The notes beneath the pieces are model-generated. The model was not told the DNA's origin and searched no databases. It saw nothing but the letters and a program-made list of their open reading frames with translations. Shown here in pieces: positions 7,681-17,507 of a stretch of 39,916 nucleotides of DNA. The position numbers were made by a program, and so were the translations under genes. Position 1 is the stretch's first letter, and each line of letters begins with the position of its first letter. Source of the DNA: an uncultured Muribaculaceae bacterium (GTDB lineage Bacteria; Bacteroidota; Bacteroidia; Bacteroidales; Muribaculaceae); the NCBI GenBank assembly GCA_910584495.1, contig CAJUAR010000022.1:1-39916 (forward strand). The letters run 5' to 3'.

Positions 7681-8960
7681 TGAAACGCATCTCTCTATAT
7701 ATCACACTGCTGCTCTGCACCTCGCTCACATTCACATCCTGCACCGGCAATGAAGGGCCGGACAGAGAAAGCAATGAGAGCTCTAACCTTGTGACGATGA
7801 GCATCGCCTCGCGAGCTACCGCGGGCACGCATGCCGCCGACGGCGACAACGAACTCATCAATTCGTGGTGGATGGCCTTTGTGGCCCCCGACGGCACGGT
7901 GGTCGAAACCCTCGACCGCACCGAGGCCTACGACCCCGCAGGCCAAAAACTGCCAAACTCCGCCGTGGAGCGCGAAACTTTCAATGTGAGTCTCTCAGAG
8001 GGTACATACACCGTCTATGCATTTGCCAACTTCGACGGCAGCAGCCCTTCTTCAAACATATGGGGCATTAAAGAAGGTGAAAAAATGCCTGACCTCTCTG
8101 CAAAAACTTGGGCTACAGCCATAGAAAACGATTCCAAGATTCCCATGACCGGCTTTTGCTCCTTCTCAGTTCCCTCGCCCGAAAGCCAAAACCTTATGGT
8201 GGAAGTCGTGCGCATGTTTGCCAAGCTGGAATTTCAATTTTCAACAACGTCAGGCACGCAAAAAACTCTGAAGCGCATCAAGATGCACAACGCCGCCACA
8301 TCGGCCATCAAGCTGCTGCCCGACTACTCCCTGCTCGAAGGCTCCACTCCCTCGCTTCCGGACGATGCTGTCAATTCCGATTTGGAATACGAAGTGGATA
8401 TACCTCTTTCCGGGGATGCTGCGAGCTACAGGCGATACATCTTCGAAAGCACAGCCGCAGCGCACCCCACCGGTCATTATGTGCTGGAATTCGACATTGA
8501 TAATCACGACGGCTCGTCGCCCGAAACCATCACAGCCCTGGCCTACCAGCTCGACCACATTACGCGCAACGACTGGGTGCGGATTCCCGTTACTTTCACC
8601 GACTGGACCCTGCGCCTCGACGTGCGCTTCTATCCCCCAATCGGCGGCTATCCTGCGGTGGTGGTCGACAGCAAGGGCCACGAATTCTACGCCAAGTTTG
8701 GTTCGTCGGGCTATTTCGAAATCATTCCCGAAGTGAGCGACAGCAACAGCACGCTGACTGCCGATAAATATACCGTGGCAGTCACTCTCGATTCGGGCAG
8801 CGAATTATTCTCGCGGACACCAGCTTGGGAAAACGGCGAAATCGTTGGCGAACTCGCCGAAGGCCGAACCGGCACAGCCGTCGTAAACCTCGCAATTACA
8901 GTCAACGACGACGCTCTAAGGCAAACGTTTACTCGCAAACTATACATCATTAGAAGCTGA
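7680..8960 (+). CDS. Fimbrial accessory lipoprotein
   Basis: A 426-residue lipoprotein with signal MKRISLYITLLLCTSLTFTSC and lipobox FTSC. The mature protein is beta-rich, with fimbrillin-like strand phrases: NVSLSEGTYTVYAFANFDG, MVEVVRMFAKLEFQFS, and DHITRNDWVRIPVTFTDWTLRLDVRFYPPIGGYP. The RNDW...IPVTFTDW block is the counterpart of the RNHxY block of fimbrillins. After it comes an extra C-terminal Ig-like module (about 325-426). It sits where P. gingivalis loci encode tip components (FimC-E, Mfa3-5), so a minor subunit linking the shaft and the large adhesin is plausible. Both ends overlap neighbours by one base (TAATG at the start, TGATG at the end). Exact family not certain. Confidence 0.72.
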   Translation: MKRISLYITLLLCTSLTFTSCTGNEGPDRESNESSNLVTMSIASRATAGTHAADGDNELINSWWMAFVAPDGTVVETLDRTEAYDPAGQKLPNSAVERETFNVSLSEGTYTVYAFANFDGSSPSSNIWGIKEGEKMPDLSAKTWATAIENDSKIPMTGFCSFSVPSPESQNLMVEVVRMFAKLEFQFSTTSGTQKTLKRIKMHNAATSAIKLLPDYSLLEGSTPSLPDDAVNSDLEYEVDIPLSGDAASYRRYIFESTAAAHPTGHYVLEFDIDNHDGSSPETITALAYQLDHITRNDWVRIPVTFTDWTLRLDVRFYPPIGGYPAVVVDSKGHEFYAKFGSSGYFEIIPEVSDSNSTLTADKYTVAVTLDSGSELFSRTPAWENGEIVGELAEGRTGTAVVNLAITVNDDALRQTFTRKLYIIRS

Positions 8961-11900
8961 TGAAAAAGATTCTAACATTTCTCCTTGTCGCCATATACAC
9001 TCTTCAGCTGCACGCCGAGCCGGTAAAGCTTATTACTAATGCAAGCCAGCTGTGGAGCGACTGCGGATATACCGGCGACACCCCGGGCACCGGCGATTCG
9101 CAGCCCCTGTCGGTGCTCCTCGACGGCAATGTCGCCACACATTGGCATTCAGATTATAGCGACAGAGTCAAAAATGAGCATTATCTCGACGTAATATTTC
9201 CGGACGGCCTGACATTGACCGACGGCGAGAGTATAATAATAAAAATTCAGCGAAGAGATGCCGGCCACGCCCAGCCCACAGCTTTCGAGCTCAGAGGCTC
9301 CGACGACCCCGCGAGTGTATCCCAGGTCCCTACGGCATGGACCGAAGGTTTCCGCTATGCCTTCTTCACCTACCGAGGCCCGAAAACCATAGAGTATTCA
9401 GCCCGCATACCGCTGATTACGGGCAAAACCTACTACCGTATCCGTTTCATACTCAAGGCAAACAACTCCAAGACCTTCTCAACAGCCCACTACAGATTTA
9501 TGAACATGTCCGAGTTTCAAATTTATAAACTCGGCCAAGATGATTCATATCCCGACGGAATGGCCGACCGCTTCCATCTGAAAAGCGACATGTTTTTCGA
9601 TTATGACGACTATAAACTGCTGCGCACCGGCGGCATCCTCGACCCGGAAGTGAGAAAAGCCACAGAAAACCTTAATGCATGGATCGGCAACAATCCCGGT
9701 ATGGACAGCAACGGCAAATGGACGCAGAACCTCGACTTCTTCGAAAAATATAAAGACCGCCTTACACCTCCCGATTATACGCAGGTAAGCCGTGAGAACG
9801 ATGCCCGGATAAAAACCGATGTCAAATACCAGCCTACACACGTCACCGAACACGAGCTCTATGCTATTGCCGGCGATGCCGTGGCTCTCTATCCTTTCTA
9901 TCGCTTTAACGAAGAGGCAGTAAATCAGTATGCGGAAAAATTCTCACACTGGTATAATTACGAAACAGGCGGCAATGTGCTCGACACCAAGGGTAATCGT
10001 GTGCTCGACTTCCTGGTCGATCCTTCAGGTATAGCCAAAAGCGACAATTACGGCTGGTATGGCGGTGAATCCATGAGATACGCTTCTAAAATTGAAGAAA
10101 GCGAAACTTTCGAAATCAACTCCGTCGACGACTACAAGGCCTTCGCTGCCGCATGCAACGGCGGAGCAAGAGATGCTGTCGGTATCCTCAATACGGACCT
10201 CGATTTTACCGGCGTTACGGATATTGTCCCGATAGGAACTATCGAGCAGCCTTTTATGGGGTGTTTCAACGGTAACGGACACACCATCAGCAATCTCACC
10301 ATCGATGGTGGCACCTCCATCAGAGGCGTGGGCCTCTTCGGCTTTATTTCCGAAGGAGCCGTAATCGAAAATATTGTGCTCGACAATTCGTGCACTATTT
10401 CCGGTTCTAATTGGGTGGGGGTAATAGGAGCTTCATTCATAAGTGCCGGCTTCAAAGGTCACAAAAAAGTTGAAATTGCCAATATCATCAACCACGGAAC
10501 GATTATCGGCAACGGTGAGTGTACGGGAGGCATTTTTGGTTCTGCCCGAAACGGCGATGCCGCCAATCCGTTGACAATTACATTCAGCAACTGTGCCTTT
10601 ACCGGAACTTTGCAAGGCAAAAAGTCCGACGGTCTCTTTTGCGGAGGGATGGATGGTTCTACAAAAATCTTTTTCAAGAATTGTTTCTGCACCGGCAGCG
10701 GGAAGACTAATGACACACCGCTCGATCGCTTCGTACATTCAGGGAATGCTACATATCAAAACTGCTATACAACCAGCGGATGGAACGGTGTCAATGCCAT
10801 GACAGCCGGCGAGGAGACAACCGAAGACTTCATTGTCAAAATAGGCGGCAACTGGCGGTATAACTCCGGTGCTTTTCCAACCACCGCTGCTGTCGAGCTT
10901 TTCACCCAGGACAGTCGTCCACTGACTATATCCGGCAATCGTGTATATGGCACCGTTGCCACATTCTTCTATCCTCGCGATGTTACACAGCTTCAGCTGC
11001 AGGAGCTTGACAAAGACTATTATATTGCAGCTGACTTCTGCCAGGATTTTAATTTCGGTGCAAGTTTCAATTTCGCTGACAAAACGATACGCGAGCCGTT
11101 GATCAACTTCCGCCATATTTTCCACATCAAGGACGGCAAGAAGTTTGCCGATGACAATTGCTCGACCAAAGAGAAAAACGAGGCCTACATACGCAAAAAC
11201 CGGCGCCATATCACAGCCGAGGCCGGCAAATACTTTCAGATCCGCCTCAATTCGCCCATTCCGGCAGAAAATACCACACGCTCGCGCCTCTACTACAAAG
11301 TGACAGCCGACGGCACCGACTACCGCCGTGTGTGCTCCATGCGCATACGTGTCAAGGATTCCCATGGTAATATTCTCAAGGATATTGACGACGCAAACAA
11401 TCTTACCGACACAAAGAGCTTTTTTGCTTCGGAACAATTCGATGGCTACGGCAGCCGAACAATCGACGGCATAACATATAATGCTTGTGGAGGCGGCGGT
11501 TCCTACTACCGTATGCTGGCATGTAATGCCAAGCAGGCCACAGAAGGAACATATATTGTCCAAATCGTCGGTCTGGACTATAACGGCGATAAAATCATCA
11601 TTCCCGATGGCTCCGGTGCGGAACTTCTCATCCAGGAGTTAGAAATCTCATTCCTGCCTAAAACAGCGGCTGTGCTTGTGCCCGAAGCCGAACTGAAAAA
11701 GGATGAATACCGCCGTGTGACCAACGAATGGCTCTCCACAAATTTTGGAGCTCCCCGCGACAAGATTGACTACGACCAATATATGCTCTTCTCCGAGCTT
11801 GGCGATGAACGTCAACGATATATCGACGGAGGTAATTCCTCGCAAAAATTCCGCTCTAAGTGGCCTGTCGAATGGTCATTCTCAAACTACTCCTTCGCTT

Positions 11901-14900
11901 ATTATAATCTCCACGACTATAATATGTACCAGATTGTGAACCACTCCGGCCGAGTAGCATATAATGGCAAACCTTCACAAAACATGACGGCCGACAAAAA
12001 CTTCGGGGCAGGAACCAATGGCCTCTTCGACCGTCGCTTTTATGAAACTCAAGGTGCGCAGCGTGGGTTCTACTATTGGGTCAATGCTTCGGCCGACCCC
12101 GGTGTGATGGGCTATCTGAAACTTGGCGATTTTTGCGCCGGTTCCACTGTGCATGTGTCGGGTTGGGTTTCAGAATTTTCCGGCGGAGAAAGAGCAAACC
12201 TCACCCTCAACTTCATTGCTGTGATGAAAAATGGCGATCGCGTGCCCTTGCACAGCCACACCACCGGATATGTGCCGGATGACGAAACTTTGGGCACCTG
12301 GCTATACTTTTATGCCAGTTTCGTGCCTATCTTCACCGATAAAGACTTCGACCCGGGCGATGTCGACCACTACGAAATTGAACTTGACAACAACTGTAAA
12401 AACTCCGGAGGCGCCGACTATGCCATCGACGACATTCGCGTCTACCTTGTAAAGCCAGTGGTATATGCCGACCAAGCAGAACCTATATGCACACGCGGGA
12501 ACAAGGCCGAAATTAAAATTTCGGCCCCTTTCGACGTGCTGATGCAGAGCCTGGGCAAAGCCGCCGCCACCGATGCCGCACACAACGAGACACTCAATCT
12601 CTACTATTCCTTTGTCGACTACCCCAAATTTTCCCGGCTGCTGGGCGAGGGAAAGACCGCCGACGAAGCTTTCCAGGAAGCTGTGCTGGTATATAACTAC
12701 CGTGGAGGAGACACCGAGACCTATTTCGGCAAAATTTCGTTCAACACCTTCTTTGAAAATAACGAGGAGTACCACCCGGCCGGCGAGACACTCTCGGACC
12801 ATGCCTTCCGCGAGACTGTCAACGGCACCAATCTGATTGCCTTCAATACTCGTCCTCAAGACGATGCAATGATCAGCGGCAAGGAATATATGGTGGTGCT
12901 CTATCTGCCTAATGCCGACGAAACTTTCGAGGATGGCAAAGGCCCATCTGCCGCGCAGTACCAGATTGGTTCTATCGGCACCGACAACGACTGCTCAAAA
13001 TCATGCACTTTCCGCGTGATGGCGGCACACAGCATCAAGATTGACGGCGAGGTGAAGAATCCCGATGAAATCATCGAATCCTGCCGAAACCAGTCGCCCG
13101 TGGTTCAGGTCGACCTCTACGGTCTGTTCGACGGCAAACTCGACCTTGTGGAACAAAACGCCCGTTTCGACTGGTTTACCGGCTCGATGGAAGAGTTTTC
13201 AATGATTGAGGAAAACGGTGTCTTCCTGTGGGATGCAATGAGCCACTTCCGCCAGTATTATTCGGCGGCTGCGGGCCTCGAAGGATGCACGCCGACCGGA
13301 AGCGGCGAGTCTGCTTTCACACAGGCTGACTACGATATCATCGACAAATATTCGCGCATCGACCCCGCCGGGGCCACGAAGCCGCGACTGCTGTTGGGCC
13401 AGACTTCCTACGTGTTCCCGCCCCTGGTGCTCGGACCCGGCGAATCTGAACGCAAGGACTATGTTCTCGCAGTGCCTATACCTTTGATTAAAGAAGGCGA
13501 GGAAGAGCAATATCTGATATGCACCCAGCCCACCGAGGTGCGTGTGACAGTGCGCCAGCGTGCTCCGCGCATCAAGCATGGTTTTGAAGAAATCACCTAT
13601 CCTGCCGCCATCGACGATGTGCCCATGCGTGTGAGCCTGGCCGAATTGAAAAAAGTCTCTACAGGCACTACCGACAAAACGGAGATTGCAGACCACTCCT
13701 ATCGCCTCGAAATTCCCATCTATGAAGTGATTTCTGTCACCGAGGGTGTTACGGCCATGCGTATGCCCGGAGGCGGATCGCCAATTTTCATTGCTCAGAC
13801 CGACGACCCAGCTTATAAGAATTTGAACTTCGAAGAGCCTGTGGGCGAGCTTCGCATCCTTGATGCCGACAAGAACAATGCCAACAATCGTTTCTGCGCA
13901 CTTTTCTACGGCAACCATATCTCTTTCCACGAAGGTTATACCTACCGCTTCCGTTTCACTTTCGAAGAGAACAATCCCAATGCGGGTGCGACCGGCGAAG
14001 TGGTGTGCACCGGACAGGATGTCTTCACCATCAAGGTGGTGCCCGAATATCAGAAATGGACAGGGGCTGCTAACAATCTCAACTGGAACAACGACCGCAA
14101 CTGGAGCCGTGTGTCCTCGGGCGAATTGCATGCCGCAGCCGGTTCGGAATTTACCACCGACGGTGCCGGCGACAAACTTAACGCCAACACAGGCAGCTTC
14201 GCACCCCTCGATTTCACCAAGGTGATAATTCCCGACGGTAGCGAAACTGTGCCTTATCTCTTCGATGAGACAACCCAAAAAGTGAATGCATACGACTGGG
14301 CCTGCCAGCCTTCGGAGGATAGCTCCGCCGGCGATGCCACCGTGCTTGTGCAGTACGACATGGCGCAGCTGCTCAAAGAAGGGCAGGAAGGCATATTCTG
14401 CCGTCCATGGTATGCCCACACCTGCGATCAAATTCACTTTGAACCCCGCACGCAGATTGCCGGACAGCAATTCCTGCACTACAACAGCGCATCGGTCGAC
14501 ATGGAAATGAAACCCTCCATATGGCTAACGGCCTCGTCGCCCCTCAGGGACGTTGTGGCCGGCGACATGTATCTGCCCACCGACGGTGCACGTCAGCTCA
14601 CAGAGTATTTTAAGCCCATAACTTACGATGCCTTCGGCAACAACCGCTTCAAGCCCGCTGTGTTCCAGCGCTCATGGAACCAGGCCTCGGCAACGGTCTA
14701 TAAATACCCTGGTGACAATAACACCGAGAACGCTCGCGTAGAGACTTCCTGGAGCCACGTATTCAACGATGTGCGTGTGCCATACTCTGGCGGCCATGGT
14801 TTCTCTGTGCGCACCGACCTGAGCAAGTATGGCGACAGCAAGCCTGAAACTGTGCTATTCCGTCTGCCAAAAGCCGATACATTCTATGACTACTATACCG

Positions 14901-15928
14901 AAGGCGGTGCCACGGGCGATAATACTACGATTACCCGCGCCAATCCCGGCCGTCTGTGCTTCGACGAGAAAACAGGGGCTGCGCTGACGGCTACCGTAAC
15001 AGCAGCCACCGACGATAACAAGCTCTTCCTTGTAGGCAATCCGTTTATGGCCCACATCGATATGCCCAAGTTCTTCGAAGGCAATCCCGGCATTGAGGCC
15101 AAGTACTGGATTCTGACCGGCGCGCTACAGGGGGCGGCAGTAATGTCGCCAGAAGGAACGATGCTGGGTTCGACCGACGGCAATCCCAATTATCTGCCGC
15201 CGCTCTATGGCTTCTTTGTCGAGGCCAAGACCCCGGGCAAGTCTTTGACCTTGAACTTCACCGCCGACATGATGGCCGTGCCTGCTTTTGTTGCCGACAC
15301 CCGCACTGCTGACGATGCTCCTTCCGGTTTGCGTATCACCGCTCTCGAAAGCGGCTCCACGGCATTGCTCATTGCCGACCCGTTGGCTGATGCTGCTTAT
15401 GCCGCAAGCGAGGACGCTCTATTTGTCAACGATAACACGCTCGAAGCCGGCTCGGCAGTCTTTACCGCCGCCGCAGGTGCCGCAATGACTGTCAATGTCT
15501 GCCCCGACATCGTGGGTGCGGAAGTGGGCGTATTGGCCGATGATACAGCCGTCACCACTCTGCGCTTCGAGGGTGTTGACGAGGCCGACGGCCTGATGCT
15601 CTACGATGCTGCCGAAGAGGTCTATCATCCCCTTGCCAACGGTGCCGAGGTGGCTGTCAGGGGAGCTGCAAAAGGGCGTCTCTTCCTTGTCGCCGACCGC
15701 ATGGCAGACCCCGGCCGCAGCATTGTCATGACGCTCAACAAGCGCAAGCTCACTCTAAGCTCTCTGGCCGGAGGATTAAGCGCAAGGGTCTACAACACCT
15801 CCGGTTCCTTGGTTGATGCCTATACCGACGGAGATTCCTCGGTCGTATTTTCCCTGCCGCAGGGCATATTTATCGTAGAGGCTGTCGACAACGAAGGAAC
15901 GCTAACACGAAAGTTCATTGTGAAATGA
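8960..15928 (+). CDS. Giant secreted adhesin-like protein with type IX-like C-terminal tail
   Basis: A 2322-residue protein with a signal peptidase I signal (MKKILTFLLVAIYTLQLHA) and no lipobox. Residues about 20-190 resemble a discoidin/F5-8C-like module (NVATHWHSDY, then ELRGSDDP). About 375-535 is GLUG-like: TDIVPIGT, then CFNGNGHTISNLTIDGG and GLFGFIS, typical of bacterial adhesins. Around 1700 lies WTGAANNLNWNNDRNW, common in large Bacteroidota surface proteins. The last residues, LPQGIFIVEAVDNEG...RKFIVK, match a type A sorting domain of the type IX secretion system. It is translationally coupled to fimbrial subunits on its 5' side and overlaps the DUF1573 gene by 4 nt. In P. gingivalis the tip protein Mfa5 is also a large T9SS cargo in a fimbrial operon, so a pilus-tip adhesin is the favoured, untested role. 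No von Willebrand A motif was recognised. Confidence 0.8.
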   Translation: MKKILTFLLVAIYTLQLHAEPVKLITNASQLWSDCGYTGDTPGTGDSQPLSVLLDGNVATHWHSDYSDRVKNEHYLDVIFPDGLTLTDGESIIIKIQRRDAGHAQPTAFELRGSDDPASVSQVPTAWTEGFRYAFFTYRGPKTIEYSARIPLITGKTYYRIRFILKANNSKTFSTAHYRFMNMSEFQIYKLGQDDSYPDGMADRFHLKSDMFFDYDDYKLLRTGGILDPEVRKATENLNAWIGNNPGMDSNGKWTQNLDFFEKYKDRLTPPDYTQVSRENDARIKTDVKYQPTHVTEHELYAIAGDAVALYPFYRFNEEAVNQYAEKFSHWYNYETGGNVLDTKGNRVLDFLVDPSGIAKSDNYGWYGGESMRYASKIEESETFEINSVDDYKAFAAACNGGARDAVGILNTDLDFTGVTDIVPIGTIEQPFMGCFNGNGHTISNLTIDGGTSIRGVGLFGFISEGAVIENIVLDNSCTISGSNWVGVIGASFISAGFKGHKKVEIANIINHGTIIGNGECTGGIFGSARNGDAANPLTITFSNCAFTGTLQGKKSDGLFCGGMDGSTKIFFKNCFCTGSGKTNDTPLDRFVHSGNATYQNCYTTSGWNGVNAMTAGEETTEDFIVKIGGNWRYNSGAFPTTAAVELFTQDSRPLTISGNRVYGTVATFFYPRDVTQLQLQELDKDYYIAADFCQDFNFGASFNFADKTIREPLINFRHIFHIKDGKKFADDNCSTKEKNEAYIRKNRRHITAEAGKYFQIRLNSPIPAENTTRSRLYYKVTADGTDYRRVCSMRIRVKDSHGNILKDIDDANNLTDTKSFFASEQFDGYGSRTIDGITYNACGGGGSYYRMLACNAKQATEGTYIVQIVGLDYNGDKIIIPDGSGAELLIQELEISFLPKTAAVLVPEAELKKDEYRRVTNEWLSTNFGAPRDKIDYDQYMLFSELGDERQRYIDGGNSSQKFRSKWPVEWSFSNYSFAYYNLHDYNMYQIVNHSGRVAYNGKPSQNMTADKNFGAGTNGLFDRRFYETQGAQRGFYYWVNASADPGVMGYLKLGDFCAGSTVHVSGWVSEFSGGERANLTLNFIAVMKNGDRVPLHSHTTGYVPDDETLGTWLYFYASFVPIFTDKDFDPGDVDHYEIELDNNCKNSGGADYAIDDIRVYLVKPVVYADQAEPICTRGNKAEIKISAPFDVLMQSLGKAAATDAAHNETLNLYYSFVDYPKFSRLLGEGKTADEAFQEAVLVYNYRGGDTETYFGKISFNTFFENNEEYHPAGETLSDHAFRETVNGTNLIAFNTRPQDDAMISGKEYMVVLYLPNADETFEDGKGPSAAQYQIGSIGTDNDCSKSCTFRVMAAHSIKIDGEVKNPDEIIESCRNQSPVVQVDLYGLFDGKLDLVEQNARFDWFTGSMEEFSMIEENGVFLWDAMSHFRQYYSAAAGLEGCTPTGSGESAFTQADYDIIDKYSRIDPAGATKPRLLLGQTSYVFPPLVLGPGESERKDYVLAVPIPLIKEGEEEQYLICTQPTEVRVTVRQRAPRIKHGFEEITYPAAIDDVPMRVSLAELKKVSTGTTDKTEIADHSYRLEIPIYEVISVTEGVTAMRMPGGGSPIFIAQTDDPAYKNLNFEEPVGELRILDADKNNANNRFCALFYGNHISFHEGYTYRFRFTFEENNPNAGATGEVVCTGQDVFTIKVVPEYQKWTGAANNLNWNNDRNWSRVSSGELHAAAGSEFTTDGAGDKLNANTGSFAPLDFTKVIIPDGSETVPYLFDETTQKVNAYDWACQPSEDSSAGDATVLVQYDMAQLLKEGQEGIFCRPWYAHTCDQIHFEPRTQIAGQQFLHYNSASVDMEMKPSIWLTASSPLRDVVAGDMYLPTDGARQLTEYFKPITYDAFGNNRFKPAVFQRSWNQASATVYKYPGDNNTENARVETSWSHVFNDVRVPYSGGHGFSVRTDLSKYGDSKPETVLFRLPKADTFYDYYTEGGATGDNTTITRANPGRLCFDEKTGAALTATVTAATDDNKLFLVGNPFMAHIDMPKFFEGNPGIEAKYWILTGALQGAAVMSPEGTMLGSTDGNPNYLPPLYGFFVEAKTPGKSLTLNFTADMMAVPAFVADTRTADDAPSGLRITALESGSTALLIADPLADAAYAASEDALFVNDNTLEAGSAVFTAAAGAAMTVNVCPDIVGAEVGVLADDTAVTTLRFEGVDEADGLMLYDAAEEVYHPLANGAEVAVRGAAKGRLFLVADRMADPGRSIVMTLNKRKLTLSSLAGGLSARVYNTSGSLVDAYTDGDSSVVFSLPQGIFIVEAVDNEGTLTRKFIVK

Positions 15929-16311
15929 AAAAATTTTTCCTTTCATTATTTTGTCAAGCTGCGGTTCTCGCCGGTATTGCCTCGGGGCCGCAGCTTGAAC
16001 TGGCTCATCGAGAAATAGACCTCGGGGTTTTCGATGCCGATTCCGTACAGTCGGCACAGTTCTCCGTGCGTAACACAGGGACCGACACACTGCACATTTT
16101 CCGTGTGCACACCGATTGCCGCTGCACTCGTCCCTCGGGGTATGACCACACAGTAGCCCCCGGCGATTCAACAACTATCTGCATTAGCTATAATGGCGCC
16201 GGGCATAGCCCCGGGCGCATCCGTCAGGCTGTGCGCTTGCGTACAAATGCCCCCGAGCCTTACATCACCTGCTACATCACCGGTCAGATACGCCGTCCGG
16301 ACCGCCGCTAA
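15925..16311 (+). CDS. DUF1573 small secreted protein
   Basis: A 128-residue protein with a signal peptide (residues 1 to about 20) and one Ig/ASH-like beta-sandwich of the DUF1573 type. The family phrases are DLGVFDADSVQSAQFSVRN, GTDTLHIFRVHTDCRCTRP, APGDSTTICISYN and VRLRTNAPEP. The Cys-x-Cys in DCRCT is the usual conserved spot. DUF1573 proteins are abundant in Bacteroidota, exported, and of unknown function. The start overlaps the giant adhesin's stop as ATGA, so it is the last gene of the fimbrial run and may assist export or surface display of that protein; this is inferred only from coupling. Confidence 0.85.
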   Translation: MKKFFLSLFCQAAVLAGIASGPQLELAHREIDLGVFDADSVQSAQFSVRNTGTDTLHIFRVHTDCRCTRPSGYDHTVAPGDSTTICISYNGAGHSPGRIRQAVRLRTNAPEPYITCYITGQIRRPDRR

Positions 16312-16473
16312 GAAGGGTGAAGAGTGAAGGGTGAAGAATTTGCGAGCGCGAAGCCATGGAGGCGAGGTGTCCACACCTCGCCCGGCAGCAAAACCGCAGC
16401 CATACATCCAAAAAAATGTAAGCGTAGCCGGGCAACCAGCTTGTCGGGCGAGGTGAGGACACCTCGCCTCCAT
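16311..16473. repeat. Palindromic element, 29-bp arms, core variant B
   Basis: Arms 16356-16384 and 16445-16473 are inverted copies with one mismatch in 29, around a 60-nt spacer. Each arm contains its own palindromic core, CGAGGTGTCC-(A/T)CACCTCG. The preceding bases, including GTGAAGAATTTGCGAGCGCG and AAGCCATGG, closely match the reverse complement of 22723-22785. It lies directly after the DUF1573 stop and may double as the operon's terminator. Confidence 0.85.
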
Positions 16474-16501
16474 ATTTTTCGGTGGTGTGGGGGATTTTTT
16501 G

Positions 16502-16509
16502 TAACTTTG
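16502..16509 (+). promoter_or_regulatory. -7 element for the transporter/regulator pair
   Basis: TAACTTTG matches the Bacteroidota TAnnTTTG -7 consensus, and predicts transcription starting near 16515. That is only a few bases before the ATG at 16519 and 16 before the ATG at 16531, so the mRNA would be nearly leaderless. No clear TTG was found at the expected -33 distance. It supports rejecting the in-frame upstream start at 16324, which lies in the repeat. Confidence 0.45.
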
Positions 16510-16518
16510 TGGTTCAAA

Positions 16519-17457
16519 ATGATTGTAACGATGTCTTTTCAAAGCAGAATTCAACGTTTTAAGCCATGGATGATGCCCATTGCGATATTGGGCGGTTTTC
16601 TGTTCCATGGTCCTATTGCCCGGATGCAGTGGGTGATTCCATATTTGATTTTCTCCATGCTCTTCATCACTTTTTGCCGTGTGAAGCCTCGCGATTTCCG
16701 AGTCGACGGCATGATATGGAAGCTCTTGGCAGTACAGCTTTTTGGGGCGCTTATTCTTCTCTACGTTCTCCGTCCGTTGAGCCTGACTTTTGCCCAAAGT
16801 ATGATGGTTTGCATCCTTTGTCCCACGGCCACGGCTGCTCCGGTTGTCACCGGTATGCTCGGAGGAAGCATAGCTCGTGTGGCCGCTTATTCCATAGTGA
16901 GCAACCTTGCCACGGCTTTGCTTGCGCCTCTGTTCTTTGTCTTTGCCGCTCCGGGACTCGAAATTGACTTCTTCCGCGAGTTTTCGGCCATTGCTCTTCA
17001 TGTTGCTCCGATGATAGTGTTTCCGCTGGGACTTGCTCTGTTGCTCTATTTCATTGCCCCGCGTGCCCATAATGCAGTGGCCGCAGTACAGGGCGTGTCG
17101 TTCTATCTTTGGTCTGTGTCGCTTTTCCTTGTTGTGGGACGAGCTGTTAGTTTCGCTCTTGAAGAGCCGGCATCGGCAGTCCCTCTGATGCTACTCATGG
17201 CTTTGGGGGCCTTGTTGCTATGCTTGTTTCAGTTCTATGTGGGGCGACGTGTCGGTCGTGCATATGGCGACCCTGTGTCGGCAGCTCAAGGATTGGGACA
17301 GAAAAACACGGTGCTGGCAATATGGATGTCGCTGAGCTATCTCAACCCCTTGTCGTCTATAGGCCCTGCAGCCTATATTGTGTGGCAGAACACAATTAAT
17401 TCGCTTCAGTTATATTTCAAAGTGAAGCGCGATTCGGTTAAAGACGGCGAACAATAG
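16519..17457 (+). CDS. BASS-type (bile acid:sodium symporter-like) transporter
   Basis: About 312 residues with roughly nine to ten hydrophobic helices and very short loops. The SBF/BASS family pattern includes SMMVCILCPTATAAPVV (the Pro-containing broken helix) and near the C-terminus GQKNTVLAIWMS followed by NPLSSIGPAAYIVWQNT. BASS proteins are inner-membrane, often sodium-driven carriers of organic anions such as bile acids, pantoate or keto acids; the substrate cannot be read from sequence. The frame stays open back to 16324, but that part is repeat sequence, so ATG 16519 or 16531 was preferred. A Crp/Fnr-like gene follows after 50 nt in the same direction and may be co-transcribed. Confidence 0.8.
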   Translation: MIVTMSFQSRIQRFKPWMMPIAILGGFLFHGPIARMQWVIPYLIFSMLFITFCRVKPRDFRVDGMIWKLLAVQLFGALILLYVLRPLSLTFAQSMMVCILCPTATAAPVVTGMLGGSIARVAAYSIVSNLATALLAPLFFVFAAPGLEIDFFREFSAIALHVAPMIVFPLGLALLLYFIAPRAHNAVAAVQGVSFYLWSVSLFLVVGRAVSFALEEPASAVPLMLLMALGALLLCLFQFYVGRRVGRAYGDPVSAAQGLGQKNTVLAIWMSLSYLNPLSSIGPAAYIVWQNTINSLQLYFKVKRDSVKDGEQ

Positions 17458-17507
17458 CCCTCTGAAGTATGTTGAAAATAGTATAACTATTAAAATGCTT
17501 TTGTATA

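Noticed and set aside
16324..16518. N-terminal extension of the BASS transporter
   Set aside because: The extension is translated palindromic repeat, and a -7 element lies at 16502-16509, downstream of the extended start.
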